Positions 1 to 7,421 of a stretch of DNA of 41,724 nt are shown piece by piece (the stretch's first letter is position 1; every line of letters begins with the position of its first letter). The notes below the pieces were generated by a model that saw nothing but the letters and a program-made list of their open reading frames with translations, did no database searches and was not told the origin of the DNA. Source of the DNA: Streptomyces inhibens (GTDB lineage Bacteria; Actinomycetota; Actinomycetes; Streptomycetales; Streptomycetaceae); the NCBI RefSeq assembly GCF_003389455.1, contig NZ_QUAC01000162.1:1-41724 (forward strand), written 5' to 3'. Both the position numbers and the translations under genes were made by a program.

Positions 1-86
1 GGCCCACCACCCCCGAGCCCCCCGCGCACCACCCCGCCCACCAGCCCCGTTACCCCACCGACCAACACCCCGTCAGCTCCCAGTGA
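1..86 (+). CDS. C-terminal end of an upstream proline/histidine-rich protein (partial)
   Basis: The third forward frame is open from the window edge to a TGA at 84-86 and nearly every third position is G or C, as expected for coding sequence here. Only about 27 residues are visible; they are rich in Pro and His and end in a hydrophilic tail (YPTDQHPVSSQ). No domain can be recognised. The gene runs in the same direction as the deaminase and SUKH genes that follow, about 95 bp downstream, so it may belong to the same transcription unit. A Pro-rich disordered C-terminus fits, among other things, a type VII-associated carrier protein, but this is only inference from its position. Confidence 0.55.
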   Translation, partial: PTTPEPPAHHPAHQPRYPTDQHPVSSQ

Positions 87-181
87 GATCACCGACAGTG
101 CGCCCGACTACCGCAACACCCAGCACATTTGGCAGGCTGACCTCGCAACCGGGGTGGATTGCAGGGAGGGAAAGCACCACC

Positions 182-697
182 ATGAGCACCACTGCACGCC
201 ACCACAGCTCCGCCACCGGCGATCCACGCATCGGCTGGAGCGGCACCGCCGACGACGAACGCGCGCCCGTTCTGCACCACCGGCGCGACGGCATCCTCCC
301 CACCATCGGCGCCGCCTTGTCCGTACGCGGACAAACCCTCACCTGCACCGCAAGCAAGGCGGAACAGCCCCCCGCCCTGCACCCCCTCGTCCAGGACTTC
401 CTCGACACCCTCGCCACCGGACAACGCGAACGCTTCACCGGCCGCTGCCCCGAAGCCGTCCTGCTCTCCCGCCACCTCACCGCCGTCGAAAACAACCGCG
501 GCAAACGCGCCTCCCGCAAACCCCTCACCAACGGCGAAGCCCGCCGCTCCCTGAAACACTCCAAAATCACCGCCCGCCACATCCGCGAGGACGGCGACCC
601 CCAGCACGGCAGCTACGCCCCGCCCTGCCGCTCCTGCGACGCACTCCTCGCCCACTTCGGCGTCATGCCCATCGGCGCGACGCCCACAGGAAGCTGA
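182..697 (+). CDS. YwqJ-like putative nucleic acid/nucleotide deaminase
   Basis: Protein of 171 aa. The start chosen is the ATG at 182, preceded by a purine-rich GGGAGGGAAAG; the frame is open further upstream but with composition unlike coding sequence. Two zinc-site motifs of the deaminase fold are visible: C89-P-E91 in the segment FTGRCPEAVLLSRHL (zinc ligand plus catalytic Glu) and P-C149-R-S-C152 near the C-terminus. The block HIREDGDP..GSYAPPC is typical, as I remember it, of the YwqJ-related deaminases found in bacterial polymorphic toxin systems. The gene is followed after 8 bp by a SUKH-3 gene, the usual immunity partner class. No signal peptide or trafficking domain is present, so either it is delivered by a separate partner or it acts inside the cell. 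The substrate is unknown. Confidence 0.75.
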   Translation: MSTTARHHSSATGDPRIGWSGTADDERAPVLHHRRDGILPTIGAALSVRGQTLTCTASKAEQPPALHPLVQDFLDTLATGQRERFTGRCPEAVLLSRHLTAVENNRGKRASRKPLTNGEARRSLKHSKITARHIREDGDPQHGSYAPPCRSCDALLAHFGVMPIGATPTGS

Positions 698-705
698 CCG
701 CCACC

Positions 706-1263
706 ATGCCGCCCACCACCCCCGGCCCCCGCACCCCCATCCACGACCGCACCGACTCCACCCGCTTCCCCGCCGCCGTCGACATCGCCCTCCACGAAGC
801 AGGATGGCAACCCGGCCGCTGGGACATAAAGCAGGCCGAACACTGGGCCGACACCCTCCGCGCCCACACCTCCCCCGCAGGCCACCGCCACACCGTCTTC
901 CCCGCCGCCGTCGAAGCCTGGGCCGAATTCGGCGGCCTGCGCATCGCCGGCCCCGGCCCCGGCCGCCACCTCGCCCCCGCCCCCTTCGTCATCGACCCCC
1001 TGCACGGCCTCCACCTCGCCCGCACCCTCGGCGACCTCGGCCGCGCCCTGGAAACCGACGTCGCCCCCCTCGGCCGCGAAGAACTCACCGCCCCCGACGG
1101 CACCACCTGCGCCCAGGCCACCCTCGCCATCGACACCGAAGGCCGCATCTACAGCCTCGACCACACAGGCGACTGGTACCTCGGCCCCACCATCGACACC
1201 GCCCTGAACACCCTCGTCCTCGGCACCCGGCCCACCCGCCTGGGCCTCACACCCCAGGGCTGA
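706..1263 (+). CDS. SUKH-3 domain protein, probable immunity partner of the deaminase
   Basis: Protein of 185 aa starting at the ATG at 706, only 8 bp after the stop of the deaminase gene, so the two are probably cotranscribed and may be translationally coupled. Features of the SUKH (SMI1/KNR4-like) fold are seen: an N-terminal helix ending in a GW..GR motif (about residues 32-38), A-W-A-E-F-G-G-L at about 71-78, and a C-terminal stretch with LAIDTEGRIYSLD and a final helix TIDTALNTLVLG. The residue pattern fits the SUKH-3 subgroup. SUKH proteins neutralise nuclease and deaminase toxins by binding them, which fits the neighbour. Soluble, no membrane segment. Function as immunity factor is inferred from family and context. 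Confidence 0.75.
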   Translation: MPPTTPGPRTPIHDRTDSTRFPAAVDIALHEAGWQPGRWDIKQAEHWADTLRAHTSPAGHRHTVFPAAVEAWAEFGGLRIAGPGPGRHLAPAPFVIDPLHGLHLARTLGDLGRALETDVAPLGREELTAPDGTTCAQATLAIDTEGRIYSLDHTGDWYLGPTIDTALNTLVLGTRPTRLGLTPQG

Positions 1264-1284
1264 CCACTCGGCGGTACGGCGACG

Positions 1285-2736
1285 TCACCCGGCGACATGC
1301 GACGCCGGCACCACGGCCGACACCCGAAAACCACCCGCCTCCGTAGGGCCGGAAACAAACACACCCCCCAGCGCCGTCACCCGCTCCCGCATCCCCACCA
1401 GACCGTTCCCACCGCTCGGCAGCCCCGCATCCGCCGCACCGCCCTCACACGGCCCGTTCTCCACCTGCACCGCCACCTCGCCGTCCCGATGCGCCAGCCG
1501 CACCCGCGCCCGCGCACCCGGCGCATGCTTGTGCACATTCGTCAGCGCTTCCTGAACCACCCGGTACACCGTCCGCTCCACCCGCGCCGCATACCGGCGC
1601 CCCACGACACCGACACCCTCCACCGACAACTCGACGACCATCCCCGCCGCCCGGGACTGCCCCACCAGATCCCCCAGCTCCGCCAGACACGGCCCCTCGG
1701 CATCCGACTCCCCCGCACCGGCCGCCGACACCGACGACGCCGACGACGACACCCCGGCACCGGCACCCTCATCGGACGGCGACCGCACAGAAGCCCGCTC
1801 CGCCGACGCCGACACCTGCGCCTTCGCCCCCACCTGCGAAGCCACCGCCGCCAACCGCTCCGGCGCATCCGACCCCGCACCACCACGCACCGCCGAACCC
1901 TCGGCCGTACGCAGCACCCCCAACATCTCGCGCAACTCCGTCAGCGCCTGACGCCCCATGTCCCCGACCAGACCCGCGTTCTTCGACGCCTTCTCCGGAT
2001 CCTTCAACGCCACCGCCTGCAACGCCGCGGCATGCACCACCATCAGACTCACCCGGTGCGCCACCACATCGTGCATCTCCCGGGCAATCCGCGTCCGCTC
2101 CTCGTTACGGGCCCACTCCGCCCGCTCCTCGGCCCGGTCCGCCAGCAACGACAGCTCACGCTCCAGACCGTCCGCCCGCTCCCGCAAGCTCTCCACCAGC
2201 CGCCGCCGCGCCCCGATGTACAAACCCCACAGCACCGGCGGCGCCGTCAGCACCAGCCCCAGCGCAAGCGACATCGTCGGCACGAACCACATCGGCGGAT
2301 TGAAGTCCTCCTGCGCCGCCACGTCCTGCCGCATGCTGAGGAACGTCGTCACCAACGTCCCCACCACGGTCATCGACGCCAACAGCGCCGTGATCCGACG
2401 CGGCACATCCGACGCGGCAAGCGTGTACAGCCCCACCACACTCAGCAGCCCGCCCATCTCCGCGGGCATCACCGCTATCGAGACCAGCACAACCACCACG
2501 GGCCACCGCCGGCGCACCAACAGCACCGGCCCCACCAACAGGCCGAGCAGCATCCCGAGCAGCTCGGGCAGCTGCGCATCCTGCGCGAACAGCACACCCT
2601 CGAACGCGCACTCCGCCGCCGAAGCCGCCGCCAGAAACACATCCAGCACGGCACTGCGCCGCCGGGCCCACCACCACGGCCCACTCACCGGCGCACCCCG
2701 CGCGCCCACACCTTCACTTGCCCCCGTCGCGGTCAT
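1285..2736 (-). CDS. Sensor histidine kinase of the NarL-type two-component class, orphan
   Basis: Protein of 483 aa from the ATG at 2736; a GTG 54 bp further upstream is possible but gives an atypical charged leader. About four or five hydrophobic segments occupy residues 25-175, followed by a coiled region (180-215), a HisKA_3 dimerisation box with the phosphoacceptor His222 (REMHDVVAHR), and an HATPase_c domain with N-box QEALTN (N400) and G-box GGNGLVGMRERV (443-453). A low-complexity Ala/Ser/Gly/Glu stretch at about 281-348 separates the two catalytic parts and is longer than usual. No response regulator gene adjoins it on either side in this window, so its partner must be encoded elsewhere. 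It converges on the SUKH gene, with 21 bp between the stops. Confidence 0.85.
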   Translation of the reverse strand: MTATGASEGVGARGAPVSGPWWWARRRSAVLDVFLAAASAAECAFEGVLFAQDAQLPELLGMLLGLLVGPVLLVRRRWPVVVVLVSIAVMPAEMGGLLSVVGLYTLAASDVPRRITALLASMTVVGTLVTTFLSMRQDVAAQEDFNPPMWFVPTMSLALGLVLTAPPVLWGLYIGARRRLVESLRERADGLERELSLLADRAEERAEWARNEERTRIAREMHDVVAHRVSLMVVHAAALQAVALKDPEKASKNAGLVGDMGRQALTELREMLGVLRTAEGSAVRGGAGSDAPERLAAVASQVGAKAQVSASAERASVRSPSDEGAGAGVSSSASSVSAAGAGESDAEGPCLAELGDLVGQSRAAGMVVELSVEGVGVVGRRYAARVERTVYRVVQEALTNVHKHAPGARARVRLAHRDGEVAVQVENGPCEGGAADAGLPSGGNGLVGMRERVTALGGVFVSGPTEAGGFRVSAVVPASHVAG

Positions 2737-2893
2737 ACCGTCCAGCCTACGGGCGGCCCGCCCCCGTTCCCCCGGCGAGTTCCCGGGCACAGGTCAGGCC
2801 CATTACGAGCCCTTACCGCCGGTTATCCCTCGAACTGTTGAATCGACCACATTTTCCCCCTTTCCGCACACACGTACCCGACACCCTGTTCCC

Positions 2894-3748
2894 ATGACGC
2901 ACACCCGCCGGAACCACCCCGACTACGAATCGTTACGCCCCCAAGCCGTCACCCTGCGCCATGCCGGCCTCAGCCGCCGCCAGATCCGCGACCGCCTCCA
3001 TGTCCACAACAACGACATCCTCAACCGCCTCCTGGAAGGCGTACCGGCCCCGGACTGGACCCGCCGGCCGAACGCCAAGGACGACCTACGGGCGAAGGCA
3101 CGCGAGCTGCGCCTGCAGGGCATGACCTACGACGAGATCCAGGTCGAACTGGGCTGCTCGAAGAGCTCGATCTCGCTGTGGGTACGCGATCTGCCGAAGC
3201 CGGCCCCCCGCACACGCGAGGAGGCGTCCGCCATCGCCCGACGCGGCTGGGAGGCGACGCTCAAGCGACGGGAGGAGGAGCGCCAGGAGACGAAGCGCAT
3301 CGCGACCGCCGAAATCGGCGAGCTCACCGACCGGGAACTGCTCCTGGTCGGCGTCGGGCTGTACTGGTCGGAGGGCAGCAAGAGCAAGCCGTACCGGCTC
3401 AGCGAACGCGCAGTCTTCATCAACAGCGACCCCGACATGATCCGGATCTATCTCAGATGGCTCCGCCTGCTGGGCGTGAAGCCAGAGCGACTGCGCTTCC
3501 ACGTGCACATCCACGAGTCCGCTGACGTAGGCGCCGCCGAGCGATTCTGGGCGGATCTGGTCGGCATCGACCGTTCGGACCTGGGCAAGACCACGCTCAA
3601 GAAGCACAACCCCAAGACTGCGCGCAAGAACGTCGGCGAAAGTTACCGAGGGTGCCTCTCGATCAGAGTCACGCAAAGCGCGGACCTATACCGTCGCATC
3701 GAAGGCTGGTGGTACGGCATAGTGTTGGGAGCCGAGCGGCCAGACTGA
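2894..3748 (+). CDS. Helix-turn-helix protein with a LAGLIDADG-like C-terminal domain
   Basis: Protein of 284 aa. The ATG at 2894 is chosen because the frame upstream is antisense to the histidine kinase and has non-coding composition. Two HTH-like segments are visible: residues 19-48 (HAGLSRRQIRDRL) and 70-98 (LQGMTYDEIQVELGCSKSSIS). The C-terminal half (145-275) has LLLVGVGLYWSEGSKS, then FINSDPDMIRIYLRWLR and a GESYRGCLSIRV...LYRRIEGW block, which resembles one LAGLIDADG-type unit of the kind shared by homing endonucleases and WhiA. Codon use is less extreme than that of its neighbours. No good ribosome site precedes the ATG. It ends 29 bp before tRNA-Gln. It may be a DNA-binding regulator or a domesticated endonuclease; the fold assignment is my reading of the motif and is not certain. 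Confidence 0.7.
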   Translation: MTHTRRNHPDYESLRPQAVTLRHAGLSRRQIRDRLHVHNNDILNRLLEGVPAPDWTRRPNAKDDLRAKARELRLQGMTYDEIQVELGCSKSSISLWVRDLPKPAPRTREEASAIARRGWEATLKRREEERQETKRIATAEIGELTDRELLLVGVGLYWSEGSKSKPYRLSERAVFINSDPDMIRIYLRWLRLLGVKPERLRFHVHIHESADVGAAERFWADLVGIDRSDLGKTTLKKHNPKTARKNVGESYRGCLSIRVTQSADLYRRIEGWWYGIVLGAERPD

Positions 3749-3777
3749 TGGGATGTCCGCTTTAGGTGGCTTTACCG

Positions 3778-3849
3778 TCCCCCGTGGTGTAATGGGCAAC
3801 ACTGTCGGTTTTGGTCCGACCATTAGAGGTTCGAGTCCTCTCGGGGGAG
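3778..3849 (+). tRNA. tRNA-Gln, anticodon TTG
   Basis: The 72-nt cloverleaf is complete: acceptor stem TCCCCCG (3778-3784) pairs with CGGGGGA (3842-3848), followed by discriminator G. The anticodon stem GTCGG/CCGAC encloses the 7-nt loop TTTTGGT, giving anticodon TTG for CAA/CAG glutamine codons. The T-arm is AGAGG TTCGAGT CCTCT. No CCA is encoded. The gene stands alone between the LAGLIDADG-like gene and glmU and has its own terminator hairpin 11 nt downstream. Confidence 0.96.
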
Positions 3850-3860
3850 CAAGCAAAGTT

Positions 3861-3888
3861 CGGGTCCTGACCGCACGGTCAGGACCCG
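3861..3888 (+). terminator. Strong intrinsic-type terminator after tRNA-Gln
   Basis: A perfect 12-bp stem CGGGTCCTGACC/GGTCAGGACCCG closes a GCAC tetraloop. It sits 11 nt after the tRNA and about 80 nt before glmU. The following sequence has only a short T run (GTTT), which is common for GC-rich actinobacterial terminators. Confidence 0.85.
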
Positions 3889-3969
3889 CGCGCGTTTCGG
3901 GTGCAATACGCACCGGTATCCTTCGGATGACCACCACCCGAAGTAGCCAAGAAGCCGAAGGGCATCCCC

Positions 3970-5427
3970 GTGAGCGCCAACCGCCCGGCAGCCGTCGTCG
4001 TTCTCGCAGCGGGTGAGGGAACCCGCATGAAGTCGGCGACCCCAAAGGTCCTGCACGCCATCTGCGGCCGCTCCCTCGTCGGACATGTCGTCGCCGCCTC
4101 CCGTGAGCTGGACCCCGAGAATCTCATCGTGGTCGTCGGCCATGCCCGTGAGCAGGTGCAGGCCCATCTTTCCGAGGTCGACCCGGCCGTGCGCACCGTG
4201 GTGCAGCACGAGCAGAAGGGCACCGGCCACGCCGTCCGTACGGCTCTGGACGAGCTGACCAACAGCGGTGTCGCCCTCGACGGCACCGTGATCGTGGTCT
4301 GTGGTGACACCCCGCTGCTGACCGGCGAGACCCTTGAGCAGCTCAGTGCCACGCACGCGGCGGACGGTAACGCCGTGACCGTTCTTTCGGCGGAGGTCCC
4401 GGACTCCACCGGCTACGGTCGCATCGTGCGGGAGGCGGGCACCGGTGCGGTGACCGCGATCGTCGAGCACAAGGACGCCAGCGACTCCCAGCGTGCGATC
4501 CGGGAGATCAACTCGGGGGTCTTCGCCTTCGACGCGCGGCTGCTCGTGGACGCGCTGGGCAAGGTGCGTACGGACAACAGTCAGGGTGAGGAGTACCTCA
4601 CCGATGTGCTGGGGATCGTGCGGGAGGCCGGGCATCGGGTCGGTGCCGCGGTGGCTGCCGATCACCGGGAGATCCTCGGGATCAACAACCGGGTGCAGCT
4701 GGCGGAGGCGCGACGGCTGCTGAACGAGCGGTTGCTGGAGCGGGCGATGCTGGCCGGTGTGACGATCGTGGATCCGGCGTCGACGTGGCTGGATGTGTCG
4801 GTGTCGTTCGAGCAGGACGCGACGGTGCATCCGGGTACGCAGCTTCTTGGTTCGACGCATATCGGCACGGGTGCCGAGGTGGGTCCGCATTCGCGGCTGG
4901 CGGATACGTCGGTGGGTGCGGGTGCGGTGGCGTCGTTCACGGTGGCCGAGGGTGCGCGTATTGGTGAGGGCGCGAGTGTCGGTCCTTACGCGTATCTGCG
5001 TCCGGGGACGGATCTTGGTCCTCGTGCGAAGGCCGGTACGTATGTGGAGATGAAGAACGCGTCGATCGGTGAGGGCACGAAGGTGCCGCATCTTTCTTAC
5101 GTGGGGGATGCGACGATTGGTGAGTTCACCAATATCGGCGCGGCGAGTGTCTTTGTGAACTACGACGGTGAGGCGAAGCACCACACCACGGTCGGTTCGC
5201 ATTGCAAGACGGGGTCGGACAACATGTTTGTGGCTCCTGTCACGGTCGGGGATGGCGCTTATACGGCTGCCGGCTCGGTCATCACCAAGGATGTGCCCCC
5301 GGGTTCGCTGGCGGTCGCGCGTGGCCAGCAGCGGAATATCGAGGGTTGGGTCGCGCGTAAGCGGCCTGGAAGTGCCGCCGCGCAGGCCGCTGCGGCTGCT
5401 CGCCAGGAGTCCGAGGGCGAGCGGTGA
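3970..5427 (+). CDS. glmU: Bifunctional GlmU: N-acetylglucosamine-1-phosphate uridyltransferase / glucosamine-1-phosphate acetyltransferase
   Basis: Protein of 485 aa from a GTG at 3970 with GAAGGG about 9 nt upstream. It makes UDP-GlcNAc, the precursor of peptidoglycan and other glycans, in the cytosol. The N-terminal nucleotidyltransferase domain has LAAGEGTRMKS (12-22) followed by PKVLHAICG, GTGHAVRTAL, and GYGRIVRE. The C-terminal half is a left-handed beta helix of hexapeptide repeats with the acetyltransferase site near KAGTYVEMKNASIGEGTKVP and NYDGEAKHHT. Length fits the actinobacterial family. It is followed 72 bp later by prs, an arrangement conserved in actinobacteria, linking UTP/sugar-nucleotide and PRPP supply. 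In the C-terminal half T-ending codons are more common than in surrounding genes. Confidence 0.97.
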   Translation: MSANRPAAVVVLAAGEGTRMKSATPKVLHAICGRSLVGHVVAASRELDPENLIVVVGHAREQVQAHLSEVDPAVRTVVQHEQKGTGHAVRTALDELTNSGVALDGTVIVVCGDTPLLTGETLEQLSATHAADGNAVTVLSAEVPDSTGYGRIVREAGTGAVTAIVEHKDASDSQRAIREINSGVFAFDARLLVDALGKVRTDNSQGEEYLTDVLGIVREAGHRVGAAVAADHREILGINNRVQLAEARRLLNERLLERAMLAGVTIVDPASTWLDVSVSFEQDATVHPGTQLLGSTHIGTGAEVGPHSRLADTSVGAGAVASFTVAEGARIGEGASVGPYAYLRPGTDLGPRAKAGTYVEMKNASIGEGTKVPHLSYVGDATIGEFTNIGAASVFVNYDGEAKHHTTVGSHCKTGSDNMFVAPVTVGDGAYTAAGSVITKDVPPGSLAVARGQQRNIEGWVARKRPGSAAAQAAAAARQESEGER

Positions 5428-5499
5428 TCGTGCAAGGGGTGCGCCGTGCGGGGCGTACCGTGATAAGCGCAGGCAAACTGTGATTCGAGGAGATTTGCT

Positions 5500-6474
5500 G
5501 TGACCGGGATCAAGACGACCGGCGAGAAGAAGCTGATGCTCTTCTCCGGCCGCGCCCACCCCGAGCTGGCGGAGGAGGTCGCGGATCAGCTGGGTGTGGG
5601 CCTGGTCCCGACGAAGGCTTTTGACTTCGCCAACGGTGAGATCTATGTGCGCTATCAGGAGTCGGCGCGTGGTGCGGACTGCTTTTTGATTCAGAGCCAC
5701 ACGGCTCCGATCAATAAGTGGATCATGGAGCAGCTCATCATGATTGATGCTCTCAAGCGGGCTTCGGCCCGGAGCATCACTGTGGTGATCCCTTCCTACG
5801 GCTATGCCCGTCAGGACAAGAAGCACCGTGGCCGGGAGCCGATTTCGGCCCGGCTGATCGCCGATCTGCTCAAGACGGCGGGTGCGGACCGTATTGTCAC
5901 GGTGGATCTGCACACGGACCAGATTCAGGGCTTCTTCGACGGCCCGGTGGACCACCTCTTTGCGCTGCCGATCCTGGCGGACTATGTGGGTGCGAAGGTG
6001 GACCGCGACAAGCTGACCGTGGTCTCACCGGATGCGGGCCGGGTGCGTGTGGCGGACCGTTGGTGTGACCGTCTGGATGCTCCTCTTGCGATTGTGCACA
6101 AGCGGCGCGACAAGGACGTGGCGAATCAGGTCACCGTCCATGAGGTCGTCGGCGATGTGCAGGACCGGGTGTGTGTCCTGGTCGACGACATGATCGACAC
6201 CGGTGGCACGATCTGTGCGGCGGCGGATGCGCTGTTCGCCAATGGTGCGGCGGATGTCATCGTGACGGCCACGCACGGCATTCTGTCGGGTCCGGCGGCG
6301 GATCGTCTGAAGAACTCCAAGGTGAGTGAGTTCGTCTTTACGAATACGCTGCCGACGCCGGGCGAGCTGGAGCTGGACAAGATCACGGTGCTGTCGATGG
6401 CGCCGACGATTGCGCGGGCGATCCGTGAGGTGTTCGAGGACGGTTCGGTGACGAGCCTCTTCGAGGAGCAGTGA
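5500..6474 (+). CDS. prs: Ribose-phosphate pyrophosphokinase (PRPP synthetase)
   Basis: Protein of 324 aa beginning at a GTG (5500) with the ribosome site GAGGAG at 5487-5492. It converts ribose 5-phosphate and ATP to PRPP for purine, pyrimidine, NAD, His and Trp synthesis. Visible motifs: MLFSGRAHPELAEEVA at the N-terminus, the flexible-loop/ATP region SYGYARQDKKHRGREPIS, VVSPDAGRVRVADRW, and the PRPP-binding loop VLVDDMIDTGGTI near residue 226. Length and motifs fit class I enzymes. It lies downstream of glmU in the same direction and is probably cotranscribed with it. Confidence 0.97.
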   Translation: MTGIKTTGEKKLMLFSGRAHPELAEEVADQLGVGLVPTKAFDFANGEIYVRYQESARGADCFLIQSHTAPINKWIMEQLIMIDALKRASARSITVVIPSYGYARQDKKHRGREPISARLIADLLKTAGADRIVTVDLHTDQIQGFFDGPVDHLFALPILADYVGAKVDRDKLTVVSPDAGRVRVADRWCDRLDAPLAIVHKRRDKDVANQVTVHEVVGDVQDRVCVLVDDMIDTGGTICAAADALFANGAADVIVTATHGILSGPAADRLKNSKVSEFVFTNTLPTPGELELDKITVLSMAPTIARAIREVFEDGSVTSLFEEQ

Positions 6475-6501
6475 GCCTGATCTCGTAATCGGAGATCGAC
6501 T

Positions 6502-6529
6502 TTGGGGCGGCCTCCCGGCCGGGTAGACT
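6502..6529 (+). promoter_or_regulatory. Probable promoter of rplY/ctc
   Basis: TTGGGG (6502-6507) is followed after 16 nt by TAGACT (6524-6529), a good match to the TAnnnT -10 of the main Streptomyces sigma factor with a poor -35. Transcription from about 6536 would give a leader of about 130 nt before the rplY start. Confidence 0.5.
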
Positions 6530-6552
6530 CGTGGAGTTGCTCGGCGAGGGAG

Positions 6553-6576
6553 GCCGTCCTCTTTGTGAGGTACGGC
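6553..6576 (+). promoter_or_regulatory. Hairpin in the rplY/ctc leader
   Basis: GCCGTCCTC (6553-6561) pairs with GAGG-T-ACGGC (6567-6576), with a single bulged T and a 5-nt loop, in the untranslated region between prs and rplY. Ribosomal protein leaders often fold into regulatory structures; whether this one binds L25 or merely stabilises the message cannot be told from the sequence. Confidence 0.45.
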
Positions 6577-6664
6577 GGTCCGTTATCGACGCGCTCTTCG
6601 TAGCAGGTCTGTCGTGGGCCGGGTAACGCCCACCAGATGTTTCTGAGATACGAGGAGTGCAGTC

Positions 6665-7255
6665 ATGGCTGAGGTCAAGCTTGCCGCTGAGGTTCGTACC
6701 AACTTCGGTAAGGGCGCTGCCCGCCAGACCCGCCGCGAGAAGAAGGTTCCGGGCGTCATCTACGGTCACGGTGCCGAGCCGCAGCACGTCGCGATCGACA
6801 GCCACGCGCTGATGATGGCTCTGAAGACCCCGAACGTGCTGCTCCGGCTGGACGTTGACGGCAAGAGCGCGCTGGTCATCCCGAAGGCCGTGCAGCGTGA
6901 GGCGATCCGTGGCTTCCTGGTCCACGTGGACTTCCTGGCCGTGAAGAAGGGCGAGAAGGTCACCGTCGAGCTGCCGATCCAGACCGAGGGCGAGCTGGCC
7001 CCGGGCGGCAACCTGCTGGAGCACATCCTCAACACCCTGCCGGTCGAGGCCGAGGCCACCCACATCCCGGAGTCGGTGACCGTCTCCATCGCGGGTCTGG
7101 ACGCCGGTTCTTCGGTGCTGGCCAAGGACATCACGCTGCCGGCGGGTTCGTCGCTGGCCGTTGACGCGGACGCTGTGGTGCTGCAGGTCGTCGCGGCGCA
7201 GGCGGAGGCTCCGGCCGAGGAGGCCGCCGAGGCGGGCGAAGAGGCCCAGGCCTGA
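6665..7255 (+). CDS. rplY: 50S ribosomal protein L25 / general stress protein Ctc
   Basis: Protein of 196 aa with the ATG at 6665 and ribosome site GAGGAG 10 nt before it. The N-terminal 5S rRNA-binding domain ([19 protein letters not shown]...VPGVIYG) is joined to the C-terminal TL5/CTC beta domain ([24 protein letters not shown]...), making the long form of L25 usual in actinobacteria. The C-terminus is an acidic Ala/Glu tail ([17 protein letters not shown]). It binds 5S rRNA in the large subunit; in Bacillus the homologue Ctc is stress induced. It has its own likely promoter and leader and is followed by a strong terminator. Confidence 0.96.
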   Translation: MAEVKLAAEVRTNFGKGAARQTRREKKVPGVIYGHGAEPQHVAIDSHALMMALKTPNVLLRLDVDGKSALVIPKAVQREAIRGFLVHVDFLAVKKGEKVTVELPIQTEGELAPGGNLLEHILNTLPVEAEATHIPESVTVSIAGLDAGSSVLAKDITLPAGSSLAVDADAVVLQVVAAQAEAPAEEAAEAGEEAQA

Positions 7256-7270
7256 GTCGCTTTTGCCGGG

Positions 7271-7311
7271 ACGGTTCTTGGCGTTTTCGCTGAGACGGCT
7301 CTTGGCGCTTT
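7271..7311 (+). repeat. Tandem pair of 17-bp imperfect direct repeats
   Basis: ACGGTTCTTGGCGTTTT (7271-7287) recurs as ACGGCTCTTGGCGCTTT (7295-7311), 15 of 17 identical, with a period of 24 bp, immediately before the terminator in the rplY-pth gap. Function unknown; possibly a remnant of a local duplication. Confidence 0.7.
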
Positions 7312-7313
7312 GT

Positions 7314-7355
7314 CCAACCGCTGCCGCGCGCCTTTGGGTGCGGGGTGGCGGTTGG
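7314..7355 (+). terminator. Long terminator hairpin after rplY/ctc
   Basis: Positions 7314-7332 pair with 7337-7355 around a TTTG loop: 18 of 19 positions pair (three G-T, one G-G mismatch), starting CCAACCGC and ending GCGGTTGG. A weak T run (GTTTC) follows. It separates rplY from pth. Confidence 0.85.
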
Positions 7356-7421
7356 GCTGTTTCATGGGCAAATTGTGGTCGGGGCCGGTGGGTGTTGCCG
7401 GCGGATGTGGGAGTGGCTGAG

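Noticed and set aside
154..705. A long open frame running through the deaminase gene in the same frame as the SUKH gene, suggesting a fusion
   Set aside because: The part before 706 is an Arg/His/Pro-rich out-of-frame translation of the deaminase gene, with coding bias in the other frame; the SUKH protein starts at the ATG at 706.
1958..2893. N-terminal extension of about 312 residues for the HTH/LAGLIDADG-like protein
   Set aside because: It is antisense to the histidine kinase and has Ser/Thr/Arg-rich non-coding composition.
3749..3969. tRNA-Gln as an attachment site for an integrated element
   Set aside because: No integrase, and no second copy of the tRNA 3' end in the window; glmU follows directly as in a normal chromosome.
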